Of a stretch of 14,769 nt of DNA, positions 1-7,297 are shown piece after piece. The DNA lies in the NCBI GenBank assembly GCA_964247725.1, contig CAXTVM010000064.1, positions 1-14,769 of the forward strand, in the 5' to 3' direction. The stretch's first letter is position 1, and each line of letters opens with the position of its first letter. This DNA comes from Lichenicola sp964247725. GTDB taxonomy: Bacteria > Pseudomonadota > Alphaproteobacteria > Acetobacterales > Acetobacteraceae. The position numbers were made by a program, and so were the translations under genes. The notes beneath the pieces were generated by a model, which was given only the letters and a program-made list of their open reading frames with translations, was not told the origin of the DNA and made no database searches.

Positions 1-157
1 CGTGGCTGGCGTCGGCCTCGACGTGGCTGACGCCGCTCCACGAGCGATGGGCGCCAGCATGCAGGACGGCGATGCCGATGTGGTCTTGAGCATGCCGCGA
101 GAAGAGCGATCGGAGGTGAGCGCCAAGGCATCTATGCCGGGGATGGCGAATCGATAA
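1..157. repeat. Left arm of terminal inverted repeat (gene X tail)
   Basis: The first 55 bases are the exact reverse complement of the last 55 bases of the window. Similarity then continues imperfectly to the stop codon of the gene X tail, with the first mismatch at base 56 (A here, C in the inverted copy). The arms lie inside coding sequence. An identical stretch of exactly 55 bases matches the overlap left by an assembler using k=55, so the outer edge is probably an assembly breakpoint and not a biological element end. Confidence 0.85.
2..157 (+). CDS. C-terminal tail of an unidentified protein (gene X, left copy), partial
   Basis: An open frame enters from the left edge and ends at TAA (155-157). 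It gives 51 residues starting VAGVGLDVADAAPRAMGA and ending PGMANR. The same frame occurs at the right edge in inverted orientation. Of 51 residues, 41 match between the copies, and most nucleotide differences still leave an open frame ending at the same codon, so this is a real protein C-terminus. The tail is hydrophilic, Ala/Asp/Glu-rich and probably disordered. I do not recognise the family. Its right-hand counterpart lies directly upstream of virB1, so a transfer-related protein such as a relaxase is possible, but nothing in these 51 residues shows it. No start codon is in the window. Confidence 0.6.
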   Translation: MAGVGLDVADAAPRAMGASMQDGDADVVLSMPREERSEVSAKASMPGMANR

Positions 158-218
158 GGCCTCCTATCCCTCGGTAGGTGCTGTTCCCCTACGTGCGTCT
201 GACTGACCAAGACGGGCT

Positions 219-549
219 GCAATGGGGGAGGTCGCGATCAGCCGTCCCGGCGAGGCCTTCGTCCGGCGGAGTGGGGTGTCCGCCGGCTTTGATCTCGATC
301 TCGATTATGAAGATCGGGAGGACATCGCCAAACTTACAGGTGCCCTGCGCCGTCAGGACGTCGGGGAGCAAAGCCCGGTCTGCGCTATCGGATTGTCCCA
401 CGGCGGGCTTCCGCAGACCTGCCTACCGCAGGTGGCTTCAACGGCATCGCGGGCCTGACGATGCGTCGCCCGAGTGGCCTGTCGCGAGCTTGGCCTCAGT
501 CGGCTCACGATACACGAACGATCGGCGGAGCAAATGGCCCGACCGGCAT
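219..549 (+). pseudogene. Decayed virB11 remnant (N-terminal domain), two frameshifts
   Basis: The translation lines up with residues about 27-135 of the intact VirB11 in this window, but across three frames. The first frame (222-436) reads GEVAISRPGEAFVRR, then DLDYEDREDIAKLTGALRRQ, then DVGEQSPVCA; intact VirB11 has EEVAINRPGEVFVRQ, DYDDLEDIAILAGALRKQ and DVGQRSPLCA. After a shift near 431-436, the frame beginning at 437 reads FNGIAGLTMRRPSG (intact PNGTASLTIRRPGT). After a second shift near 474-480, the frame from 481 reads VASLASVGSRY and SKWPDRH (intact SVSALSTVSARY and NKWAARRD). Weak similarity may start near 186, where the position of intact Trp19 would be a TGA stop. The ATPase domain (Walker A onward) is absent. 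The divergence shows an old paralogue, not a recent copy. It faces the opposite way to the main operon. Confidence 0.85.
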
Positions 550-600
550 GCAGGCTGGCCCGGCCGGGGTAGACACTGCCGAAGCTTCGTCACGGCGCGG

Positions 601-894
601 TCAGGGATGCGCGACCGCAGGCTGGCAAGATGGGGGGTTGATGATCCCGAACGCGAGCGCACCACCGCCGTTGACAGTGCAGGCATAGGTTCTGCCGTTC
701 GTGATGTGGGCCAGGACATAGGTGTTGGTGGGACCGTCGCTGCGACGGTCGGACAGGGTGACTTGGGAGGGCGAGACACCAAGCGTCCCCGCAATGGCTG
801 ATGTCATGCGATCGTTAGACATCAACTGATCTTGGCATGCCGATAAAGCGGAGATGACGATGCAGGATAAAGCGATCTTAAGACACACATTCAT
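601..894 (-). CDS. Small secreted lipoprotein at the end of the T4SS operon
   Basis: This is a 97-residue protein. The N-terminus MNVCLKIALSCIVISALSAC is a lipoprotein signal with lipobox LSAC, giving a lipidated Cys20. The start at 892-894 was chosen because the signal peptide begins there and a purine-rich AGAGAGAA stretch lies just upstream; the longer open frame running into virD4 has no such support. The mature part (about residues 29-92) is a small domain with two further cysteines (72 and 90) that could form a disulfide, and ends in a Gly-rich strand-like segment. It lies 41 bp after virD4 and is the last gene of the operon. Terminal lipoproteins of conjugation operons are often entry-exclusion or outer-membrane accessory proteins, and T4SS killing systems carry lipoprotein immunity proteins. 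Those are possibilities by position only. I do not recognise the family. Confidence 0.8.
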   Translation of the reverse strand: MNVCLKIALSCIVISALSACQDQLMSNDRMTSAIAGTLGVSPSQVTLSDRRSDGPTNTYVLAHITNGRTYACTVNGGGALAFGIINPPSCQPAVAHP

Positions 895-935
895 CGAGTT
901 CTCTCTCTTGTGCTTGGATTTGAGGATGTCGACGG

Positions 936-2768
936 TCATCGTGCCGTAACCTTGACCGGGCTGCTGAAGCGGTTGGCGCTTACCTGGGCCGCGAAGGCCG
1001 GCCTGCGGAAATAGATCGCCCTTCCGCATCGAAGCGGCTTTGCACCGCGGACGACGATGAACGCCTCATCAGCGCGGCAATCGTTCATCAGCTCCTCACG
1101 GCGGATCAGCGGCCGACTGATCTCGCTGAAGCTTGTATTGACCCCCGTTGACCGCGCATGCACCTCGAAGGCTTTTCCGGATGAGCCGGTGTTGGACCCT
1201 TCCGTCGCAGTCATCACGGCATAATTTCCAAAGGTCTCCTCCAGTTCCTTCGCCGTATCAAGGTCCTGGATCGCGGCGTAGGTCCGGTGCGATACGCCGT
1301 CATACCATTCGCGCTTACCCTCGCGGCCCCATTGTTTCTCCAACTGGCCGACCGACTGATAGAGAAGCTGCAGCGTGATGCCGTACTTGCGGCCCGCATC
1401 GCGCGCAGTCTCGATGATCTTCATCGGCCCGAGCCTGGCAACCTCGTCGAGCAGGTATAGAATGCGACCGGACAGACGACCATCAGCCTCATACGCGGCG
1501 TTCAACAAAGCGCCGATGACGGTGCGTCCCACGGCGGGCGTGGTCTGCAGCGCCGACAGCGGCAACTGCAGGAACACCGAGACCCGGCCATCGAGCAGGT
1601 CGCGGGTTCGAAAGCTGTGGCCGGAGACGATCGACGCAAATGCCGGATTGGCAAGCCAGGAGGTACTTTCGTCGGCATTGGCGTAGATCCCAGAGAATGT
1701 CTCAACCACTAAGTCCTTTAGGGTGCCAGCATAGTCGCGGGCAAGGGGACTAGGGCTGCTGGCGTGGATCCCTCGCAACAGCTCGCGCAGTTCGTGCTCC
1801 GGCAGCGCAAGACCGGCCCGCAGGGCGCGTAGCGACTTCTCCTCGGCCGGGAACTCCGGACTCCAGAGCAGGTGGGCCAGGAGGCAGGCGACGAGAGCCC
1901 GCCCGCGGGACTCAAAGAACTCGCTCGACCGATCGCTCCCGGGGGTCGCGTCGCCACACACCCAGCTTACCACCGACAGGATGTTGGTGGTCGCCAGCGG
2001 CGAGCCGATATCGATCCAATCGAGCACGTTGAAGCCGTTGCCGTCATGCAGGCCGAGCTGGTGCACGACGTGTCCCATCTTCTCCCGTGCCCCGGCCAGC
2101 ATCGGCCCTAGCTCGCCAGACGGATCGAGTACGACGACCGAGCTGGTCCACGTCAGCAAGGTGGATGCCGCCGAGGTGGATTTAAACGATCCGGCGCCGG
2201 CGAACATCAGGCTGTGGGTCGGCCCGGATCGGCAGGGATCGATCAGCAATGGGGCTCTTCCGCCCTTTCCCCAGGTCGATGTCCGCTGCGGGTCGAATGC
2301 CGTGCCGGCAACGCTGTCCTCGTCAACCCTATAGGCTTCTCCGACCACTACGCCGCCATAGTCGGGTGATGGACCGGGAAAAATCTCGCGCGCCTTCGCG
2401 ATCGGCAGCCAGTCGGCATGTCCGTAATTGTCGGTGGCACCGCGCATCGGCGCTACCGCCGACCTGCCGCTTCGCCGCAGCGACGGCCCGATCACGCGCC
2501 TGCGGATCAGCAGCGCTGCCATCATCGCCAGCACGAGGACAGTCGCCGCCGCGGCGCTGACCTCGAGCCAGGGTGTGACGGTCGGGTTCGATCGCGCGTA
2601 GAGGAAGTAGAGCCACCATTGGTAGAATGGATGCCGGAACGAGCTGACCAGCCCGGTTGCATAGAGGAAGACGAGCGACGCCAATATCGTCCAGGCCGCA
2701 CAGGCCGACGCCACTCCCACCGCGAGCTTCGCCACGACCAAGAGGCGACGCGTAGGTGCCATGGTCAC
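936..2768 (-). CDS. virD4: VirD4/TraG-family type IV coupling protein (T4CP ATPase)
   Basis: This 610-residue protein is the inner-membrane coupling ATPase that brings substrates (relaxase-DNA or effectors) to the channel. Two N-terminal membrane segments (about 9-41 and 68-88) are followed by the cytosolic domain. Walker A is GAGSFKST (191-198), with VVVLDPSGEL (211-220) after it. Walker B is ILYLLDEVARLG (436-447, Asp441/Glu442), and LLYQS (468-472) looks like the downstream sensor motif. The length fits the family. The start is GTG at 2766-2768, with AGAAGG upstream; an in-frame ATG two codons later (2760-2762) is equally possible. It begins 20 bp after orfB and completes the VirB1-B11/D4 set. 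The all-alpha domain lies between the two Walker motifs, as expected. Confidence 0.95.
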   Translation of the reverse strand: MTMAPTRRLLVVAKLAVGVASACAAWTILASLVFLYATGLVSSFRHPFYQWWLYFLYARSNPTVTPWLEVSAAAATVLVLAMMAALLIRRRVIGPSLRRSGRSAVAPMRGATDNYGHADWLPIAKAREIFPGPSPDYGGVVVGEAYRVDEDSVAGTAFDPQRTSTWGKGGRAPLLIDPCRSGPTHSLMFAGAGSFKSTSAASTLLTWTSSVVVLDPSGELGPMLAGAREKMGHVVHQLGLHDGNGFNVLDWIDIGSPLATTNILSVVSWVCGDATPGSDRSSEFFESRGRALVACLLAHLLWSPEFPAEEKSLRALRAGLALPEHELRELLRGIHASSPSPLARDYAGTLKDLVVETFSGIYANADESTSWLANPAFASIVSGHSFRTRDLLDGRVSVFLQLPLSALQTTPAVGRTVIGALLNAAYEADGRLSGRILYLLDEVARLGPMKIIETARDAGRKYGITLQLLYQSVGQLEKQWGREGKREWYDGVSHRTYAAIQDLDTAKELEETFGNYAVMTATEGSNTGSSGKAFEVHARSTGVNTSFSEISRPLIRREELMNDCRADEAFIVVRGAKPLRCGRAIYFRRPAFAAQVSANRFSSPVKVTAR

Positions 2769-2788
2769 GCCGTCCAGACCTTCTGCTC

Positions 2789-3568
2789 TCAGCCCCCCCG
2801 TCCGGCGATGCGCGCAGGCGTTTGGACGTGCGCTGCAAATTGCCTCTCTGCCTGAACAACCGGCTGATTTGGCAAATCCACCGAGCGGCGCCAGGTCGCG
2901 CGCACATCGTCGCTGGACGAGGCGTGCCGCCCGGCGTCATCGTGGCTGGCAGTGCTGCGAGTTGAGCCGGAAGCAGTCGCCTTGCTTGGATTCTCGATTG
3001 CGCCGCCGCGGGCGGGTCGGTCCCGTTCGGTCGAGGATGTGGAAACGCCCTGGTGCCTGCCATGGGGGATGGCCGGGATCGGCAGGATGTTGTCGGCCGC
3101 GGGCGTCCAGTGCTGCCCGAGCACGCCGTTGTCCGTGGGCGGCCGGATGCCTGCCGAGACTAGCGCGGTGCTAGCGGTCAAGTTCGAGTTCTGCGTCAGG
3201 GGCGAGTAGGTGAAGTGGCCCGCATCGACTTCCTGATAGGCCTCTTTGATCTTCGCCCATTGAGAGGAAAGATTGGCGCCCATCGCGACGGTCTCCGTCT
3301 GGAGCGGCGCGCCGGGAGGTCCGAAGATGTTATGTTTGGCCGCGGGTCCGCTTTCGGCTTTCAGCACCCCATACGGCGAAACGGTGTGGTTATGTGCGGC
3401 TGACGCTGCCTCCACGAGATCGGCAGCCGAATTTCCCTGCGGGCGGGCATTCGAGGCGTAGGCCGAGGCAAATTCCTGGCGACCGTTCGCGGCGGTGTAG
3501 ACGAGGGTCTCGTGGAAGCCGTTGGCTGCTACCGGCTTGTAGACGACCTGGATGTTCTCGTTGCCCAT
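2789..3568 (-). CDS. Uncharacterised protein orfB, candidate T4SS cargo
   Basis: This protein has 259 residues, with neither a signal peptide nor a membrane segment. The N-terminal part (1-168) is ordered. It opens with a strand pair, HETLVYTAANGRQEFASAY (19-37), and later has FTYSPLTQNSNLTASTALVS (119-138), then AGIRPP and WTPAADNILP. The combination of a YT-x-x-NG strand near the start and a Y-x-P-x-x-x-NSN helix start near the end resembles, from memory, a domain in hypothetical and large exported bacterial proteins; I cannot name its function. The protein has no cysteine, which excludes a thiol-protease mechanism. Residues 169-259 are a Ser/Arg/Ala-rich, probably disordered tail ending in RIAGRGG. 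Such tails can act as T4SS secretion signals, but that is inference. It starts 11 bp after orfA with GAGGA upstream and lies 20 bp before virD4. Confidence 0.8.
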   Translation of the reverse strand: MGNENIQVVYKPVAANGFHETLVYTAANGRQEFASAYASNARPQGNSAADLVEAASAAHNHTVSPYGVLKAESGPAAKHNIFGPPGAPLQTETVAMGANLSSQWAKIKEAYQEVDAGHFTYSPLTQNSNLTASTALVSAGIRPPTDNGVLGQHWTPAADNILPIPAIPHGRHQGVSTSSTERDRPARGGAIENPSKATASGSTRSTASHDDAGRHASSSDDVRATWRRSVDLPNQPVVQAERQFAAHVQTPARIAGRGG

Positions 3569-3579
3569 GCCGCGCGTCC

Positions 3580-4200
3580 TCAGAGGGAAGTGACATAGAT
3601 GTGCGCCGACATCGACGCGACTGCCGCATCTCGCCCGCCCGAGGCGGGCAACAGGATCACGACGACCTCGTTCGCGATCCCAAAGGCGCTGTCCGCCAGG
3701 ATGCGGTCAGACTTGGCATAGATCTCGTCTTGGCTGGAACCGCCGCCCCCTGTTGCCTGCGGCGGTGAAACAACCTCGAACCCGGCCTGCCTGAGTATCT
3801 CCTCCGCAGCCCGAACACTCATCCCGTTCCTGATATATCTTGCCACGACCTCGTGGATGTCGTTGCCCTTGATGCTGCCTGACAGTCGCCCCGCCGCCTC
3901 GAGCCGCTCGTAGGCGTGACGGATCTCCTGCGGCATGGCGCTGGCCGCGACATGTTCATTGGTATCAGCCATCGTGGATACCGTTCCTTGTCGACAGTGA
4001 GCGATGGTCGGGGCGGTGGTGACCACAATCACGACGGTGATTGCGGCAGCGATGCGAACCAAGTGCCGCTTCCTTCCCGGCCGTCCCGGCCACGGCGTGG
4101 TGACCGTGGTGATGGGGGTCGCCTGGCAAGGATGAACCACATCGAGCTTGGCCCAGTTCCAGTCCGATCGCCCCTCGTATCGTCGCCCCGTCGCCATCAT
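3580..4200 (-). CDS. Uncharacterised membrane-anchored protein orfA
   Basis: From the ATG at 4198-4200 this encodes 206 residues. That start follows a strong GGGGAGGGGG ribosome site just after the virB11 stop. A second ATG follows immediately. A hydrophobic segment at about 47-67 (HLVRIAAAITVVIVVTTA) preceded by Arg/Lys suggests a single inner-membrane anchor with the C-terminal part outside the cytosol. An internal start at 3970-3972 (MADTNEHV) with AAGGAA upstream would give a 130-residue soluble form, and both forms may exist. The C-terminal domain has a helical segment GNDIHEVVARYIRNGMSV followed by RAAEEILRQAGFEV (129-142). After a Gly/Ser linker comes a strand NEVVVILLP, and the protein ends AHIYVTSL. 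I do not recognise a named family. It lies 14 bp after virB11 and 11 bp before orfB, so the two are probably made together. Confidence 0.8.
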   Translation of the reverse strand: MMATGRRYEGRSDWNWAKLDVVHPCQATPITTVTTPWPGRPGRKRHLVRIAAAITVVIVVTTAPTIAHCRQGTVSTMADTNEHVAASAMPQEIRHAYERLEAAGRLSGSIKGNDIHEVVARYIRNGMSVRAAEEILRQAGFEVVSPPQATGGGGSSQDEIYAKSDRILADSAFGIANEVVVILLPASGGRDAAVASMSAHIYVTSL

Positions 4201-4214
4201 TCCCCCTCCCCAAG

Positions 4215-5255
4215 TCAACTGTCGGCCAGCAGATTCGCAACGGTCTCGCCGCGGCGGCGGGCATCGGCGGCCAGCCATACCTCGCCGATCTCGTAAACCT
4301 CGCCGCTGGTGTGGAACGGCACGATCACATCGATCGCGGCGGACAGCATCTCGACCAGGGTCTTGTCCTCCAGCGCCGCACCCTGCTCGCTGCCCTTAAC
4401 CAGCGAGAACAGCTTCTTGAAGCCCTGCACCGGGGTCGCGCCGTGGATGGTGGAGATCGATCCTGGGTGACCCGACACCACCTCGTTGAGGTAGGTCCAG
4501 GCGGCGTCGTCGCGCATCTCGCCGAGCAGGATGCGGTCGGGGCGCATACGCAGGCTGGCCTGCAGCAGGCCTTCCGCGGTGACGCCGCCCAAGCCAATGC
4601 CGCTCTTGGAGTATAGTAGGCGGACGTGGTTCTCGTGCGGGATGACAAGCTCGAGCGTGTCCTCGATGGTGATGAGCCGCTCCGATGTCGGAATCGCGCT
4701 GATCAGCGTCTTGCCCATCGTGGTCTTGCCGGAGCCGGTGGCACCACATAGCAGCATCGTCAGGCGGTTGCGCACGCAGGCGCGCAGGAAGCCCTCGATG
4801 TCGCCGCTGTCATAGAACTCCAGCACCTCGGCGCTCTGCTGCTGCTCGGTGTCGCGACGCGCGGCCCACTTGTTCCAGCGTGCGGTGTGATAGCGCGCAC
4901 TGACCGTCGATAGGGCGGAGACCGAGGTGCCCGGCCTGCGGATCGTCAGGCTGGCGGTGCCGTTCGGCACTGCGGGGGGCAGGCAGATCTGCAGGCGCTC
5001 GCCACCGGGAAGCTCGGTGGCGCAGAGCGGGCTGCGCTGGCCGACATCCTGCTTGCGCAGCGCGCCCGCCAGGATCGCGATATCCTCCAGATCGTCGTAG
5101 TCCAGCGCCAGGTCATGGCGAGCGAAGATGCCCTTCTGCCGCACGAACACCTCGCCCGGCCGATTGATGGCCACCTCCTCGGTTGCCGGATCCTCCAGCC
5201 AGTGCAGGATCGGCCGGAGAAGGTGGCGGAGCTGGGGTGCGGCTTCACTGACCAC
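4215..5255 (-). CDS. virB11: VirB11 secretion/traffic ATPase
   Basis: This 346-residue hexameric ATPase sits at the cytosolic base of the channel and, with VirB4 and VirD4, powers pilus assembly and substrate transfer. The N-terminal domain (about 1-130) carries ATEEVAINRPGEVFVRQKG. The ATPase domain has Walker A GATGSGKTT (171-179), Asp box ITIEDTLEL (195-203), Walker B RILLGEMRDDAAW (241-253) and His box GHPGSISTIHG (262-272), all intact. The start is GTG at 5253-5255, with GGAAG about 10 bases upstream. It begins 27 bp after the virB10 stop and ends 14 bp before orfA. A decayed relative of its N-terminal domain lies at 219-549 on the other strand. Confidence 0.97.
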   Translation of the reverse strand: MVSEAAPQLRHLLRPILHWLEDPATEEVAINRPGEVFVRQKGIFARHDLALDYDDLEDIAILAGALRKQDVGQRSPLCATELPGGERLQICLPPAVPNGTASLTIRRPGTSVSALSTVSARYHTARWNKWAARRDTEQQQSAEVLEFYDSGDIEGFLRACVRNRLTMLLCGATGSGKTTMGKTLISAIPTSERLITIEDTLELVIPHENHVRLLYSKSGIGLGGVTAEGLLQASLRMRPDRILLGEMRDDAAWTYLNEVVSGHPGSISTIHGATPVQGFKKLFSLVKGSEQGAALEDKTLVEMLSAAIDVIVPFHTSGEVYEIGEVWLAADARRRGETVANLLADS

Positions 5256-5282
5256 GGGCGGCTTCCATCGAGGCAGGCGCGG

Positions 5283-6398
5283 TCACCGAGCGCCATCCTG
5301 GGCCCGGGTGACGCGAAGGTCGTAGATGTCGGAGAAATCGAGATCCTTGGCGACGAAGATCGAGATGTTGTCCCCCTGGTTCTTGATCAGCGTCGGCGGA
5401 ATGTTGATGGTGTTCTGCAGCGCGGTGTTGGTGACCTGCTGATCGTTGCCCTGGAAGCCGCCGACGAAGGTGCTGGTGTTGCCGCCGGAGTTGGACGCCA
5501 GCGCGGTGCCGACCTGGATGGAGCCCTGCAGCAGGCTGAGCACGATCGCGCCGCCGAAACGCTCCCAAAGATGGTTGTTGACCCGGCCATGCAGGCCTGA
5601 ACGGCCGAGCGTGTCGGTTCCTGGCGAGGCCAGGGTAATGACGGCGTGATCGGGGGTCTCGGCCCGATCCCACAGCACGAACACCCTGTCCTGGCCGTTG
5701 ACCAGCCCGTTCTGGATCTCGCCGACGACCTGGGTGCCGCGATCGAGCAGGACGACATTGCCAGTGGTGCCGCGGACGTCCTGAGGCAGCACGCACTTCA
5801 CATAACCGGCGAGCTGGGTGTCGATCGCGGTCTGCAGGGTGCAGGCGATCATGGTGCCCTCGGTCACCAGCATGTCCGGATGCGGCAGCATCGAGGCCTT
5901 GGTGCCCCTGAGCACGGTCGGCTGCAGTCTCGTGGAGAGCGCACTAGGCTGCGGCTCGTTCTCCTCGGAACGCGAGACGGCCGGCGCGGCCGGTACCGCC
6001 GTCTGCGGGGTCGCCTCCGGGGCGCTGCCCGAGAAGGCAAAAATCGGGCTCTCGGCGGGCGTCATCTCGTGCCGTCCGCCTTGGCCGAGCCGCGGCGTCG
6101 ACGGCGCGGCAGCCGGCATCGGCAGTGCGGCCGCCGGCGGGGGGGATGGCTGCAGCACGACCGGGGCCGCCCGGAAGATGCCCGGAGAGGTGGGAATGGC
6201 AATGTTCGCCTGTCGGACGGACGGCTTGCTCTTGGTCAGCTGTTCGATCCAGATGACCGACAGGAACACCACGACGAGAAGCAGGCCGATGCCCAGCTTC
6301 TGCGCGGTGGTGAGCTGGCGCCCGGACGGGCTGGAAACCACCGAGCCGTCACGATCGATGTCGTTGTTCGGCGGCCGATCGTTCCTGCTGTCACTCAT
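5283..6398 (-). CDS. virB10: VirB10 core-complex scaffold spanning both membranes
   Basis: This 371-residue protein links the inner-membrane ATPases to the outer-membrane pore. It has a short cytosolic N-terminus, a membrane helix at about 35-51 (KLGIGLLLVVVFLSVIW), a Pro/Ala-rich periplasmic linker (about 60-165) and a C-terminal beta-barrel domain. Family landmarks are present: TEGTMIACTLQTAI (179-192), LLDRGTQVVGE (217-227), DTLGRSGLHGRV (262-273) and ERFGGAIVLSLLQG (279-292). The last begins the antenna region that forms the outer-membrane ring. It ends in strands FVAKDLDFSDIYDLRV. The start overlaps the virB9 stop by 4 bases (ATGA), implying translational coupling. The length is typical. 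Confidence 0.96.
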   Translation of the reverse strand: MSDSRNDRPPNNDIDRDGSVVSSPSGRQLTTAQKLGIGLLLVVVFLSVIWIEQLTKSKPSVRQANIAIPTSPGIFRAAPVVLQPSPPPAAALPMPAAAPSTPRLGQGGRHEMTPAESPIFAFSGSAPEATPQTAVPAAPAVSRSEENEPQPSALSTRLQPTVLRGTKASMLPHPDMLVTEGTMIACTLQTAIDTQLAGYVKCVLPQDVRGTTGNVVLLDRGTQVVGEIQNGLVNGQDRVFVLWDRAETPDHAVITLASPGTDTLGRSGLHGRVNNHLWERFGGAIVLSLLQGSIQVGTALASNSGGNTSTFVGGFQGNDQQVTNTALQNTINIPPTLIKNQGDNISIFVAKDLDFSDIYDLRVTRAQDGAR

Positions 6399-7297
6399 GA
6401 CGGCGCCTCCTTGACGACGCGTTGCACGTTCGGGCTGGTAGTCTGGGTGCCGGGATTGGTGCCAACCGGGTCATAAGCGCGGTTCCAGATACAGAGCACC
6501 GTCTGGCCGTCGCGCAGGCGCCAGCCGCGGGCCACGGCGTCGGCCTGGAGGAGATCGCCCTTGACCGCATAGTTCGGCGTCGCTTCCTGGCCATCGGGAT
6601 TGATGACGAAGACCGACGGGATGCGGACGTTGGCGGGAAAGCGGAACACCGTGCTGTAGCCGTTGTCGAACACTTCCAGCGGCAGGATCGAGCGGTCGCC
6701 CTGGGCGACGTAGCGCCAGTTTCGCGGGCCGCTGAACGGGTCGCGGGCGTGCTGCTCGAGCTGCTCGTGTGCCAGCTGCAGCTGCGACTGCGCATTGCGG
6801 GCCTCGAGTTCGGTCTCCTCCCGCGCGGCCTGGGCGGCCGCGGCCGCTACCCTGGCGGCAGCCTCCTCGCGCGGGTAGGTGAACTGGACGCTGTAATAGA
6901 CGTCGGACGCATCCGGCCCGAGGTCCTTGATGTCGGCGGTGACGATGTCGAACACGTAGCGGTGGGTGCCGCTCGGGCTTGAGGTCAGCACGATCACTGG
7001 CTGCAGCGGCAACGCCAGCTTCGACTTGAAGAACAGGAAGTTGCCGCGCGGGCTCGCCGCGAGATCTTTGCTGTCGTTCACCGCGACCGCGGTCACCGTC
7101 TCCCGCGCGCCGAAGCCAACCACCAGGGTGGCGCCGACCGCGGTGCTCAGATGCACCACCTGGCCGGGATTGTAGGGCACGTAGCGCATACGCGGATCCT
7201 GCCGACTGGGCAGCGGCTCCTGCTCGGCCCAGGCGGCGACGGGACCGGCCGAGGACAGGGCGGCGGCGCACAATGCCGCGCGGAGTTGGTGTTTCAT
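6395..7297 (-). CDS. virB9: VirB9 outer-membrane core-complex protein
   Basis: This is a 300-residue periplasmic/outer-membrane protein of the VirB7-B9-B10 core. A signal peptide is cleaved probably after AWA (residue 24). The N-terminal domain contains DPRMRYVPYNPGQVVHLSTA and VGFGARETVTAVAV, the usual VirB9/TrbG beginning. A charged Ala/Glu/Gln-rich stretch (about 145-187) is a likely coiled-coil linker. The C-terminal domain has the family pattern NWRY, VFDNGYSTVFRFPAN and PSVFVINPDGQE, and ends in NRAYDPVGTNPG. It overlaps virB8 and virB10 by 4 bases each (ATGA), so it sits in the middle of a translationally coupled block. Confidence 0.96.
   Translation of the reverse strand: MKHQLRAALCAAALSSAGPVAAWAEQEPLPSRQDPRMRYVPYNPGQVVHLSTAVGATLVVGFGARETVTAVAVNDSKDLAASPRGNFLFFKSKLALPLQPVIVLTSSPSGTHRYVFDIVTADIKDLGPDASDVYYSVQFTYPREEAAARVAAAAAQAAREETELEARNAQSQLQLAHEQLEQHARDPFSGPRNWRYVAQGDRSILPLEVFDNGYSTVFRFPANVRIPSVFVINPDGQEATPNYAVKGDLLQADAVARGWRLRDGQTVLCIWNRAYDPVGTNPGTQTTSPNVQRVVKEAPS

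Noticed and set aside
559..568. CCCGGCCGGG palindrome as terminator of the operon
   Set aside because: It has no loop and no T tract. It is a short GC palindrome of the kind expected in high-GC DNA.
895..1029. 45-residue N-terminal extension of the small lipoprotein
   Set aside because: It overlaps virD4 and would hide a clear lipoprotein signal peptide that starts at 894.
2329..3063. 244-codon minus-strand frame across virD4 and orfB
   Set aside because: It overlaps two better-supported genes in another frame, and its Pro/Arg/Ala-rich translation has no family features.
2789..3568. orfB as a papain-like or NlpC/P60 cysteine peptidase
   Set aside because: The 259-residue protein has no cysteine at all.
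5646..6476. 276-codon open frame on the plus strand
   Set aside because: Antisense shadow of virB10, dominated by Arg/Gly/His, with no domain features.
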